DNA of 64,000 nucleotides. It comes from Marasmius tenuissimus. Taxonomy: Eukaryota; Basidiomycota; Agaricomycetes; Agaricales; Marasmiaceae. Below, piece after piece: positions 46,521-57,220 of this stretch (within the stretch, counting starts at the first letter, position 1; the number at the start of each line of letters is the position of its first letter). The stretch covers positions 372,001-436,000 of the forward strand of contig JAQOTA010000033.1 of NCBI GenBank assembly GCA_029532415.1, written 5' to 3'. The position numbers were made by a program, and so were the translations under genes. Under the pieces are notes generated by a model, which was not told the origin of the DNA, did not search any database, and worked only from the letters and a program-made list of their open reading frames with translations.

Positions 46521-46540
46521 TGGCAGATTTAACCACCCGA

Positions 46541-46562
46541 ATCTAGGTTAAATAACCTAGAT
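46541..46562. repeat. Palindrome between pol and accessory gene of B
   Basis: The arms ATCTAGGTTA and TAACCTAGAT have a 2-base spacer. It lies about 20 bases after the pol stop and 45 before the ATG of the accessory gene. It may serve transcript termination, RNA structure or factor binding; the role is unknown. Confidence 0.7.
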
Positions 46563-46607
46563 CGAGTGACACTCACTCATCCTTCCTTTCTTTCACCTCC
46601 CATCGAG

Positions 46608-48868
46608 ATGGACTTCGAAAACGACAACCAGCAGCCTGCGGGAACTCCCTTCCCAATTAACACTGCATGTAAGTACTGAATTCAATTCGGTTCTTTCATT
46701 TTATTAATCCATGAATGGATTTAGTGGGGGAGACCATGCCCCTTAATTCGAATTCAAACTCGAATGCATTCAATCCGAATCAACAATTTCTTGGGTTTAC
46801 GCAAGGAAGCCCTTGGAATCCGACGCAGTTTGCCCAGTTTAACCCGTCGATGTATCCTCCCCCTTGGATGTACCAGCAGCCACCGGGCATAATGCCGCAC
46901 TCAGGGATGAATGCGAGACCCACTACAAGTATGGATGTGGATAGAACGGACCGTTCGGTGCGTTTACTTACTACGTTTTGAAATTCTATTCTTACTATTG
47001 AATAGGATCCCGGTGATTGGGTAGCTCATCCCGAGTACCGAATCGTATCGCATATCCATCGCGATATACACGGTTGTCCCGACCTACTAGGACATCTCGT
47101 CACTGCTAAACGAGCTGGTGATGTCAACCTGCTCACTGCCCTGAAGACCATCGAGGACGACGTATCTCGACCCTTCAAGGAGTCCGCTCAGCGTGCCAAA
47201 GTCAAGGTCACCTCCCTTGAGACGAAGATCCTGACCATGACTGCCGAGCATGAGGAGAAGGTTCAAGCTCTGACCACCTCCTTTACCGACAAGCAGAACA
47301 CCCTTCAAGAGAAATACAACACTGCTCTTGAAGAGAAGTCGCAGCTCATCGTCGAAATGGCTGCCTTACGAGAGACAGCAGACAGACTTCGTCGAGAAGC
47401 CGCTTCCCCTGTTCGTTCTTCTCGCTCGGCCCCATATTGCCGTCCCGACGATCGTAACCCGATGCGTCAATCTAATGGTCCCGAAGGATCGTATATCTCT
47501 CGGTCCACCTCCAGAATCGTCACGATTCCAACTTCTTCTACCCTATCTCCGGATTGGGGTAACGTTCGTGTGCCATTCCCCACGCAAGCTGCATCTTGGA
47601 CGACTCTTGAACACTCAGGATTTCGTCCGGGCCGTGACTTCTCACTAGTCACCATTGACTGGGCTGCATTTGACGGTGTGGGCAAGTCTTCTGCCTACGT
47701 CGACCAGTGCATCGCTACCAACACTTTGCCTTCGCCCACTGTGTTCCCTCACGGACCTTCCCTTGGACTGCAGGCTATTCCTACCACTCGTGGGGATCCC
47801 TTGATAGATTGTTCATCTGTCAAGGGCAATGTCGGAGACTTACTTCATCTCCGCTTTGCCTATACCCTTGCTGAATATATTGAGCAGGGAACCGAGTTCG
47901 CCCCCAGCGTTGACCCCTTCTATGCTGAAGAAAAGGTCATTCTCGAGAACGTTGAAGCCCTTCATCCTCTTTGGGCTCAGTTGACCAAACTCCTGGATCA
48001 CTCCACCTTTCGCATTCATGGAGTTCCCACCGATTGGGCCACTCCCTGCGTCATTCCCCCTGTCGCTACCCCTGACGCTGGACATTGTAATGATTGGTTC
48101 CAGTGGGGTTTGTACTATTTTGTACATGGCGATGCTCACTCTCTCCTCGGACAACTCATGTTCGATTGCGGTATAATTGACATCGATGGTGTCTGAGCCT
48201 GCCGCATACTCTCGGAAACGACTCCTCCTCGCTCTGGGAAATCTCGAGAAGCTTATGACGGGTGGAGATTTAGCTTCATCTCCCTCATATTCAAGCCACA
48301 GCTATACCAGGAACTGGTGGCAAAATATCACATTGTCATCAATCCTGCTATCCGTCTCACACGTCCTTCGGGGAATCCTCCGTATAACCTCGAAACCGTA
48401 GCTCGGCATTTCGCTGCCTGCGGTATATCTATCCCTGCTGTCAACTCCATGATCCGCTTTGGATGGCAGTTTATCATTGACCAACAGCATCTGTCGACAA
48501 ATTCAGCAGCGTTCAAATCTCAATACCCTGCTTTGTTGAACGAGGCACGCTTCCGTGCCTTGTTTTACCCTATTTCCTCTCCGGGAGATAATGCCTTCCG
48601 GTCTGTCCCTGACGACTGGCCCCCGACTGAAGGAGTCATCGAGTTTCGACGACGTCGAGCACAACTCGGGTTACTCCGCGACTCTAAAGTCGTATCATCC
48701 GACTACAAACTCCCCAAGAAAGTGAAATTTCCTGAGGGGTTTGATGATCTTGGCTTCGATGCTCTAACGATGAGCGCCACTAGTGATCCTTCGCTACAGA
48801 CGAGCGGCAACATCACTCCAGTGGTATCTCATGACTCAGAGATGCAGAGCACCGATTCGGGAAACTGA
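46608..48868 (+). pseudogene. Accessory spliced gene (ORF3) of element B, one nonsense codon
   Basis: Exons 46608-46668, 46725-46957 and 47006-48868, with introns 46669-46724 (56 bp, GTAAGT..TTTAG) and 46958-47005 (48 bp, GTGCGT..AATAG). The spliced frame is open for about 718 codons except for TGA at 48194-48196, which fits CGA to TGA. The N-terminal part is Asn/Pro/Gln/Phe-rich and low in complexity. A strong coiled coil follows (about 47150-47400, heptads in K-V-T-S-L-E-T-K-I-L). A globular C-terminal half has W-A-A-F-D-G-V-G, P-F-Y-A-E-E and an Arg-rich segment (E-F-R-R-R-R-A-Q). There is no membrane span or signal peptide, so it does not look like an envelope protein. Function unknown. 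Its introns imply a separate or subgenomic transcript. Confidence 0.65.
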
Positions 48869-48913
48869 GCATTCGGTGCATCCGTTCTATTCTCATATCC
48901 CTGCTAGGATCTT

Positions 48914-48924
48914 GTGGGGGAGAG
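48914..48924 (+). promoter_or_regulatory. Polypurine tract of B
   Basis: GTGGGGGAGAG lies directly against the 3' LTR, the expected plus-strand primer place. Confidence 0.7.
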
Positions 48925-49149
48925 TGTAACGGATATATATTATTTTCCTATAATATTATTACTTTCTCATACGTTCTCATGATACTCAGGTATATAAGTG
49001 TGGCTAAAGCTGAGTAGTTATCTGTCTTTTTACTTTCACTACGCCCATCTACACTCTCCGAGTACGTATCTACCCTGTGGTCTAAATAAACCCTGGTCTA
49101 GCTTACTGTGCCCGCGCGAGTAAGGCGTAACGGTGAGAGCCCCCTTACA
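48925..49149 (+). repeat. 3' LTR of element B
   Basis: A 225-bp copy of the 5' LTR with four substitutions, followed by TCACC. Confidence 0.95.
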
Positions 49150-50006
49150 TCACCAGAGCGCTACTAAAACGACTAGGGATCAAGGGTAGCTTCACCTCAG
49201 GATACCACCCCCAGGCCAATGGACAGACAGAAAGAGCGAACCAGGAGGTGGAGAAGTACCTGAGGTTGTATATGAACTACCGACAAGATGATTGGTCCGA
49301 ACATCTTCCACTCGCAGAATTTGTACTCAACTCCCGCATGCACTCAGCCCACCATTTATCCCCCTTCGAACTCCTATATGGGTACCTGCCCCTTTTCAAT
49401 ATCCCAGTGGGACGACGATCCAGAATTCCAGAAGTCGAAAACCGCATCAACATCCTGCGGGAAGTACGCCGGGATGCGGGGGCAGCTCTGCACTTGACGA
49501 AACGACACCAGAAGGAGGGATACGAGCGAGGAAAGAAGAAGGCACACCAGTTGAAGGTTGGGGACTTTGTTTGGTTGGATAGATCAGACTTCAACCTGAA
49601 ACTGTCGAGCGAGAAATTGGGCGATCAGAGCCTGGGCCCCTTCGAAATAGTACAGGAAGTGGGAGGTTTGGACTATCGGTTGGATTTGCCAGAAGAACTG
49701 GGGCGACACCATGCCATCTTCCATGTCGACAAACTCTGCCCCTACAAAGGCAACCTGATTAACGGTCTATTACCTGAACCCCCGGGGCCAATCAAGATTG
49801 AAGGCGAGGACGAACCGGAGTATGAGGTGGACGAAATTCTTGACAGTCAGTACAGGTGGCACCGGTTGGAGTATAGAGTCAAGTGGAAAGGAGACCACCG
49901 AAGCACATGGGAACCAGCACCGAACCTAAAGAACGCACCACGGAAGGTAAAAGAGTTCCACAAGAAACACCCGGCGGCAGCAGGACCAGAACCCCGAGAC
50001 AACTAA
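49150..50006 (+). pseudogene. Pol of element A1, 3' portion (end of integrase, chromodomain)
   Basis: Continues A1 pol exactly where 32754 stopped, starting with the TCACC duplication. It contains the third integrase residue (T-E-R-A-N-Q-E), the C-terminal integrase domain and a chromodomain (Y-R-V-K-W-K-G, T-W-E-P), and stops at 50006. The frame itself is open and differs from A2 at only a few residues. Confidence 0.93.
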
Positions 50007-50047
50007 GGTGTAGTCATCGAGGACGATGAAGCGTAGAAGGGGGGTAA

Positions 50048-50510
50048 TGTCATGAAGACGCCACTTTTCCCTCCACCATTTGCTCACATGATTATCACAT
50101 GTTCTTTTCTCACGGTCACTTACTATACATCCTTATTTCTCACAATTCCCTTTCTTAACCCACCATCGCGCAGCCTTAACCCACATCGCGCAGCCATCCC
50201 ATTATCTCACATTGACTCATACTTACTCATACACGACTCATAGGTAGCCACTCCGACTCCAGCTCTGACCGTAGGATAGGTATATAAGCTAGCTAGTCTT
50301 CACCTGGTCCCTCATCTTGACCTCTTGTCGTTGGGACCAGGTGAGTAGTACAGTCTCCTTCGCTTTCCTTCTCTATAATAGATCTAACTTGTTGTTGGGA
50401 CCAGTTTCTGCCTTATCTCTGTCTGAGTCGAGCCCGCTGCTCCTCTCCAAGCCCGCTACCACCGCTCTCTGCCTCTGCCGTCTCTGCTAGACGCTCAGCA
50501 CTTCGTGACA
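50048..50510 (+). repeat. 3' LTR of element A1
   Basis: 463 bp; four differences from the 5' LTR at 27619-28081. Followed by GAACC. Confidence 0.95.
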
Positions 50511-50515
50511 GAACC

Positions 50516-53299
50516 AGACTCAGAAATTGGAATATGAATATTTATATAGGTGTTAGTAGTATTAAACAAAACTCATTGTCAGTATCCTTTCTCGACTATG
50601 ATAGTGTAGCCATCAACACAGCAGTCCACGGCGATGAGAGTTAAAACATTAAACTCGCATAGATCGGTAATGTATCAGATACCCAAGAAGGGGCGCGTGA
50701 GCAAGCAAAGTCGAGCGGCGTTCCGGAGATCGAGATTCGAGCCTGCAGAAGGTCAGGCAACACGATATTCTGTAGAGCGGCTGAATAAACTTGGGTGCGA
50801 CTCCATCACGTTGACTCTACAACACGAAGGATCAGTGAGGTTGGTTCCCGCCCGAGCCCGGCGAGGATGAACGCACCTGTAGCTTGAGTGAAATCACACC
50901 GAAAAAAGACGTCCGATTAGATGGGCCACTTCTGCGAACCTACCGTTAACTACTACCGTTACCACTGTACTCGATTCTGAACTCTGGCCAGTAGTAACCA
51001 AGCCTTTCGACGTTGCCATGATGGCATTACTTGCTACTTACTATCGGACTGAGGGATGCGAACCCAGATAGCAAAAGAAAATGGCGGTTTTGGCCGTTGT
51101 ACTTATCAGACCATAAGATAGTAGTCACATCGACGTTACTTGAAGGAAACCGTTTTCAGAGAAGGACCCGGAAGTATACCGGGAGAACGTGATCTATATA
51201 ACCCACGTGTACTTATAAATAGTTGGTGCGCACCTAGCTTCCCATTACGCGACAAGGTACTCTGCCACGGTAAAGGAGCACTTGGTTTCCGTGCAAACAT
51301 CAGAACTTGATGCCTGGGAACTTGAGAAGCACCTGACCATGTCACAGTTTAGTAGCTCCGAAAAGGGTGAAATTCGCGAAATTTTTCGGTCGGCCACACC
51401 AGACCGACTTTCTTGTCGAAACCAAAAAGTGGAATTTTTGGTCACAGGCCACACCCCCTGACAAACAACTCGAAATGGTACAGTACGCAATTTCCTTGGA
51501 CTCGGTGACTCTAGGATAACACAAGGGGTAGGCGGGCCGTCATCCTGTGCATACCTGGTAGGTCGGTCAGTCCAACGGGTGGGTCCTTAAAAAAATATGA
51601 ACCATGTTTTTTTTTGGCTGGTGGGAGCTCTTTCAGGCTATGTTTGACCTTTAAGTTGCTCTCAGAGATAATATTTTAGGGGGTTCTGTAAGTTTTTTAC
51701 CATCTTGAGCATCATAGAACCTAAATTCGGGCCCAATACTGCTAACAGAAGGTTGATTGAGGGTCAGTTGTGTTCATATAAACTTGACCCCTTGCTTGTA
51801 CAGAGTTCTGAGAACCCTATAGTACCATACATCCAGTAAGTTTACCTTGGTGGCCACCAGTAAATTTAGTTGGAGAGAAGCTTAAGACATAACTGAGGTG
51901 GCCCAACGGAAATCAAAACGTAGGTCTTACCAAAAACGGTATATTACTCCACATGACATTACCATATGCGGTGTGTTATTCCCACTGGGGATCGGTCGGT
52001 CGGGCTTGAGGGTCCTTAAAAAACAATCGACATGGTTTTACTTTTTCTTTCTATGCCTACCCCTTGGGATAACAGATGCGAGTTCAGAGTGGCTTTTCAT
52101 CCCATGAACTTTGTCCACTACTCGGGTTGGGTCGGGTCGGAGTATCTACTGCTTGCCAGCCAACGGATGGGTTGAAATTCGTGATTGCTGGAGTGGGATG
52201 GCATAAGTGGGCATTGAGGGACAAAGAAAATGGGAGAGACCAGTTCTGGGAAAACCGGAGTATGCTTTGGGGGTTGTTAGGCTTGACGAGGAATTTTGTG
52301 GCATGTACCTTAGCTTATATTTCCAGTTCCTTTTCCTCTTCCGGCGACATACCACTGTTCAAGTCTTGATTCTTCCGGCCACTTTCAATGTCAATACCTT
52401 TGATATTGGTGCGGCAGAGAAAGCAGCTCAAGCCAGTTATACGATTCAATCACCCAGTTCACTCTCTATCTGTTTCCACATATCTTCTTATGTGGCTTAC
52501 AGCCCAATCGCGAGCTTCAACCACTGTCTGTCTGGTCTATCCGCCAAATGCCCCTCAATTGTCGATAAGTTGCTCGGATACAGACCGTGCAGCCTACGAC
52601 CAGATTCGAACGTGACTACTGATTCCGTGGCCGCTGTCATCTGGGTTGTGATACAATCATAAGGTTGCCATGAGTTTTGATCAACGTTGCGATCTTCATT
52701 AAGCAGCAAAGGGGAAACAGATACGAGTATGGTTTCCGTGGCAGATTTAGAGCCACTCAGCTTATCCCTTATACCGAGCCCTCCCATTACGCCACTGCCT
52801 TTTAGTGTTGACGTGATACTGTGTTATGGATTGAGTTCGGCAAGTCACTTGGGGGGTCAAGTGCCATTCCCACCTTCCGGATGTGGTTCGTGATCAATAT
52901 TACTTACTCTTTCCTATGAACCTGACGACGAGATTTATTGTGAGCTCGAGTAAAAGCATGAAAGCGAGTAAAATCTGGCCAACGACACCGAGAATAGCCA
53001 ATTATTATTATCTTCTACTTATAGTATTGTTCATTAGAGGCCTTCTTGACGATATTTTGACCCCGTTCATTTCTCAGGCGGCAGCCAATGGGATTTGCAG
53101 CATCATCATGTCCTTGTCTACCTGATTATCTTCGGAAGTATCAGAGCCCACCCGACACCTGTTGGCTAATCAAGGGATTGCTGTGAATAGTTCCTAAACT
53201 TAGTGTGGTTGTTTTAAGTTCCTGTTTGCTCATTTGAGGCCGCCCGACTGATGAACACAGCTTTACCAGCAGGAACTGGGTTCCGATTATTTGCTATCT
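50516..53299. other. Gap without recognisable gene
   Basis: Short open frames only. Two similar words, GGGTCCTTAAAAAA with a nearby T-run, occur at about 51581 and 52013 as direct repeats. On the minus strand near 52880-53000 a hydrophobic run could be a relic of a membrane protein, not assignable. Confidence 0.35.
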
Positions 53300-53329
53300 T
53301 GCTATTGATGAATGAAAGGCGGTAGTGGC

Positions 53330-55431
53330 TTGCTGTGACAATGTCTTCGGGACAGCGAAATGGAAGCCCTCAAGAAAAGTTCGCAGCAAGGACGTGGTCA
53401 ACTTGTTGAGGTGAACCCGTGTTCTCGGAATTCCGGGACTCTATATCAACGCAGGTGTTCCCCACAACGTTGTTTCTCTTCTTCGGCAACAACATCACTT
53501 CCACTTGACTGGTGGCATTCTGGCTATTCAAGTCACCATCCGCCTTCTCCCGACGCCACTGATAGAAGGTGTTACAACGACCATGGGGAGTTCAATGCCG
53601 AGAAGCGCATCAGTCCGGCCTTCTACCAGTTTTTGATCAATGCTGTACTATGTTGTTGCTGAGGACAACATTAATGCAATGATGGATTGTGCAAATAGGA
53701 CCGAAGGACTATATCAGCCAGTACCACAGGCGGTCTTTAAACAGTCAACTGACACCCTTCCAAATCTTTTTCCCAGTGCTTGATTGCCTTAGATCCACCC
53801 AATCAGATGACGTGCCCTTTCAAAGACGCCCGGGCATGCCTCGATCTTATCTCAAGACCCCGCATCTTAATCAGCGTGCGTCGCCAACGACCATTCCTTT
53901 ACAATTGTATTGACATTGATGAGGTTTAGGTTGATTTATTTCTCTATGGTAAGTTCAATCTTGAAGCTTTATCCCTATGTGGTTGTTAGATTGACGCAGA
54001 TAATTTTTCTGTAGGGATATACAGTGTTCTATTCATCTTCTGCACACATATCCTTCTCACGCGCAAACAACGACGTTACCGTGTGCACGCTGTGCTGACT
54101 ACAGCGCTCTTCATTGCAGCCACCGCCACGGTCGGACTCAAAAGTGCTCTCTACGAGCTCGAAGGACGATTGCATCTGTCTAACCATATCAGTTATCTCC
54201 ACCCCGAACTTCGACATATTGACTCGCGGCGGTAGGCTGGATTCAACTTTCTCTTTTAGCTCATTGGCTCTAACCACTACTGAACCACCTTCAGCTTCAT
54301 GCTCTATACCAGTGCTCTAATTGCCATCACAATCCTTGCAAAGTAAGATAGTTTCGCCGAACGGCATGTCCTCTTGCTGACTGCGATTATACCCATGTCC
54401 TACGTATAAGCATTTTGACAGAAGTCATTCTGGTAAGCTTCAAACCTTCATGAATCAACATTCACCCAATTACAATGACGAACAGATTTGGCGTTGCTAT
54501 CTTGTCTGGGGCCGTGGCAGGCTCGGAGTTGCAGTTTCAGTTGTTCCGGCCTTAATTGCTCTCGATGCTGATGGTATGCCCCTACATTGGATTGTCTGTG
54601 CCACTCTGCATACTAACTCAACCTCAGTATATTGTATCTGGGTACTAGTCACAAAGATTCAACTCTTCTATCATCAGGGCACCAACAACCCGTCGATTGT
54701 GAACACCCATGATCGACTCATAGGGATCTTTGCACTCCTTGCTCTCACAGGCAATCTCATGTTTACTGTGTTGATTGGTGAGCACATCCGAGGTCCCTAT
54801 CACAAAAGTACTCATTCGATTGGCGAAGCGGGGAAAATCTTGTTCGTTGCCTATCGAGTAGGGAAATCCCTTCCAGCATGTACATCGATTCCGAGGATGT
54901 ACGAAACAATTATCTCGGCCACGTAAGGAGACATTACGCCCCAAGTATATTCACGTTTTAGCTCATGAAATTCCTTTGTATTGTGATAGTTTGGAATCAG
55001 GGATGATATATCCCATTGCACTCAGCACATATGCTGCTGGCGCGCTGTCATCTGACAGTAATAACTTCGACCAATTTACTTCTGACGCGTTACTTGCGCA
55101 GTCAGTTTTTTACTCTCTTGTGACTATTATGGTGCGCACTTCAATCCTAAAGCAACCTCCTGGCGCGTGAGCTGAACCAATCTTCACCAAGGGAATTGCA
55201 TCAACCCTAATCATTGTGCGAATAACACTCGGAGTTGCTATTCACGACGAGAAATCATTTAAAGAGACCATCATGAATATGAAAGAGATCGACCTCACAC
55301 AGGGACAACGCCACACCTCTTATACCATCACGAATAGTCGGCGGCGCAACACTTCCCATACTCAGGAAACATATCATGCAAAATCTCTGACAGAGGTTGC
55401 ATCAGATTTAGAGGCACAGAAAATGGTGTGA
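53330..55431 (+). pseudogene. Multi-span membrane protein, copy 2, decayed
   Basis: Exon-sized blocks follow the order of the 2793-5394 gene: a short V-D-L-F-L-Y-G exon (53931-53949), an intron, then I-Y-S-V-L-F-I-F-C-T-H and A-L-F-I-A-A-T-A-T-V-G-L-K-S-A-L (about 54020-54170), W-R-C-Y-L-V-W-G-R (about 54490), C-I-W-V-L-V-T-K-I (about 54635), L-E-S-G-M-I-Y-P-I-A-L (about 54991) and G-I-A-S-T-L-I-I-V-R (about 55195). Splice sites remain at several borders. Stops in the third-span region and a drifted 5' end make it probably non-functional. It shares its upstream part with copy 3. Confidence 0.6.
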
Positions 55432-56090
55432 AAGGTTGCTCTTCTCCAATTGTCAACATTCTCTGTTAATTCCGGTATTGATTTTGCGTCAGGACCTTAC
55501 TACCTAAAATCTATCAATGGAACTCTAACTATCTGCCGACTTACCCTGTATGCGATCCATATCCGAACAAATACCCCCCAAATGCTGCTTGAAAGATTTA
55601 TCAATGATACGAGAACTTACAACCTTCGTCTGATTAGAGAGTGATCCAATCGTGCTGAAACCAGTGAATAAAAATCAATCGAGTTCTGCCGATCGAGTAG
55701 GGTAGGTAGAATGACGGGAAGAACGACAGGCTTCGTTCATAGGATTTAGGAGTGCGGGGGCATTGTGGGATCATTGCTGGACAAACCACGAAGCACTTAA
55801 TTGTCAACCAATGCTGCCCTCACCATGAGCAGTGAAGCATTTCGCTATTGGCGAGGGTGGGAACCGGGTCGAGTTTGTAAAACAGTCCCCTCTAGTACTC
55901 TCCCAGGCTCGTCTAATCAATCAAAGTGAGCATCCTCGGGGCTTGATGAACTCATGCTATGTTTTCCCATCTTCAGGAGCTCTGTCAGGACTCTCGCTAT
56001 CACCAATATTCACTACCAGGGAGGAGTAGTTTCTCGGCTCTCATGGAAAAGGACTGACGCAGGGTGTGCTATGATCAATATTAGTACTGC
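55432..56090. other. Short gap, no recognisable gene
   Basis: Small open frames only; ends at the TGC target copy of the CACTA-like element. Confidence 0.4.
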
Positions 56091-57217
56091 CACTGGGGGC
56101 ATTTTTCTGTTAAGTAGGACATGTCGTGGTGGTGTCAAGTAGGGCATGACAGCATATGGTCTTCTACATGACCACTGTGACTGTAAACAAAGAATAAATG
56201 TCATATTTTTATCCGGTATCTGAGCAATACCTGCTCCAGAAACTGAGTTTCCGATCAAACGATGTGTCATAGAAACAAAGGAATCTACTTATGTCACATA
56301 GATCCTTTGTTGCTCCGATTGACAATTGTGGCCAAGTTTCACCACCACAGTGCCGTCCGACCAGTCAGTTCTCCTTGATAGCAACACTTTGAGTGCTGAA
56401 CTAGATATCTTATAGTGGCATTCCAATGCTCAGTGAATCATAGGAGGTTCTAGGTCTTGAATATGTGAATTTGGCTGCTGTATACTCAGGGCAGAATATG
56501 CGGGGATTGAATGAACTTTGCGGCATGCCATCGGCAATCTGCAAGGGAGAGTTCCAGGCCCGAACCAAATCTGACTGAACTCGATACTCAGTCGGACTCG
56601 GAGGCTGGTCATAGATTGAAGACAGCCAATCAGAGCAAAGACAATCTAACTGGGAGGAGCTCCAATCTAACCCCAAGATAGGCCTTGAAACTTACTACCG
56701 TGATACCAGTCTTGTTTAACCCCCATACAAGTAGATATGTAATACTCAAACAGGGGACATACTACACCCTTGCTGAAGGCTGTTATTCAAGTGCCTTAGG
56801 CTCAGGCAAGCAGATGATTCATCTGAATGGATGCCATAGAGTTTTGAGGCTCCTGTAAGATACGCTATCTACGTATACAAGGCCTGCCACACATGCCTCC
56901 TTGGACCCTCGTTGGATAGTGGTTTACATAGTCTTACGCTGGAAGTCCAGACCAGCAAGCAACCCAGGGGCCAGCCCAATGACATTGATGCCGGGATTGA
57001 ATTTGTTTTGAGCATTGTGTGGCCCGTGCCCTGATTTGAGAGCAATGGTCTGGAGAGTGGTCCAGGGATCACAATTTTTAAAAGAAATGAATAAACAAAG
57101 AAAATATGATCTATCCTTTGTTCTTGGTCACGGTGGTCCTGTACAAGACCAGATACCGTCATTCCCTACTTGACACCACCACGACATGCCCTACTAGACA
57201 GAAAAATGCCCCCAGTG
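56091..57217. mobile_element. CACTA-like non-autonomous element, 1127 bp, imperfect TIRs of about 125 bp
   Basis: Both ends begin CACTGGGGGCATTTTTCTG and continue inverted for about 125 bp at roughly 83 percent by eye (56091-56215 and 57093-57217). A 3-bp duplication, TGC, flanks the element (56088-56090 and 57218-57220). Terminal CACTG with a 3-bp duplication fits the CACTA/EnSpm superfamily. The arms contain the repeated words AAGTAGG and GACATG/GCATG. No transposase frame. The diverged arms suggest it is older than the element at 3290-4273. Confidence 0.78.
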
Positions 57218-57220
57218 TGC

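Larger units (their letters stand above)
32755..49149 (+). mobile_element. Ty3/gypsy element B with accessory 3' gene, middle element of the nest
   Basis: LTRs 32755-32979 and 48925-49149 (225 bp, TG..CA) are flanked by TCACC (32750-32754 and 49150-49154). Its own length is about 9854 bp once A2 and one GAGGA are removed. Order: LTR, gag, protease, RT, RNase H, integrase with chromodomain-like tail, extra spliced gene, purine tract, LTR. The LTRs differ at four sites by eye. Coding parts carry at least five stops and one frameshift. It is unrelated to A at the level of LTR and gag, and A-family sequence (A2) lies within its gag. Confidence 0.95.
27614..50515 (+). mobile_element. Ty3/gypsy chromovirus A1, outermost element of a three-level nest
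   Basis: LTRs 27619-28081 and 50048-50510 (463 bp each, TG..CA) are flanked by GAACC on both sides (27614-27618 and 50511-50515). Four differences between the LTRs are visible. The body is split at 32754/49150 by element B. Gag is open; pol has two frame-shifting deletions, a nonsense codon and a lost RNase H aspartate. Same family as A2, but from a sub-lineage whose LTR is 22 bp shorter. It must be the oldest of the three because the others lie inside it. Confidence 0.95.

Noticed and set aside
46608..48868. Envelope gene in element B
   Set aside because: The encoded protein shows no signal peptide or membrane span; coiled coil and soluble character speak against an envelope.
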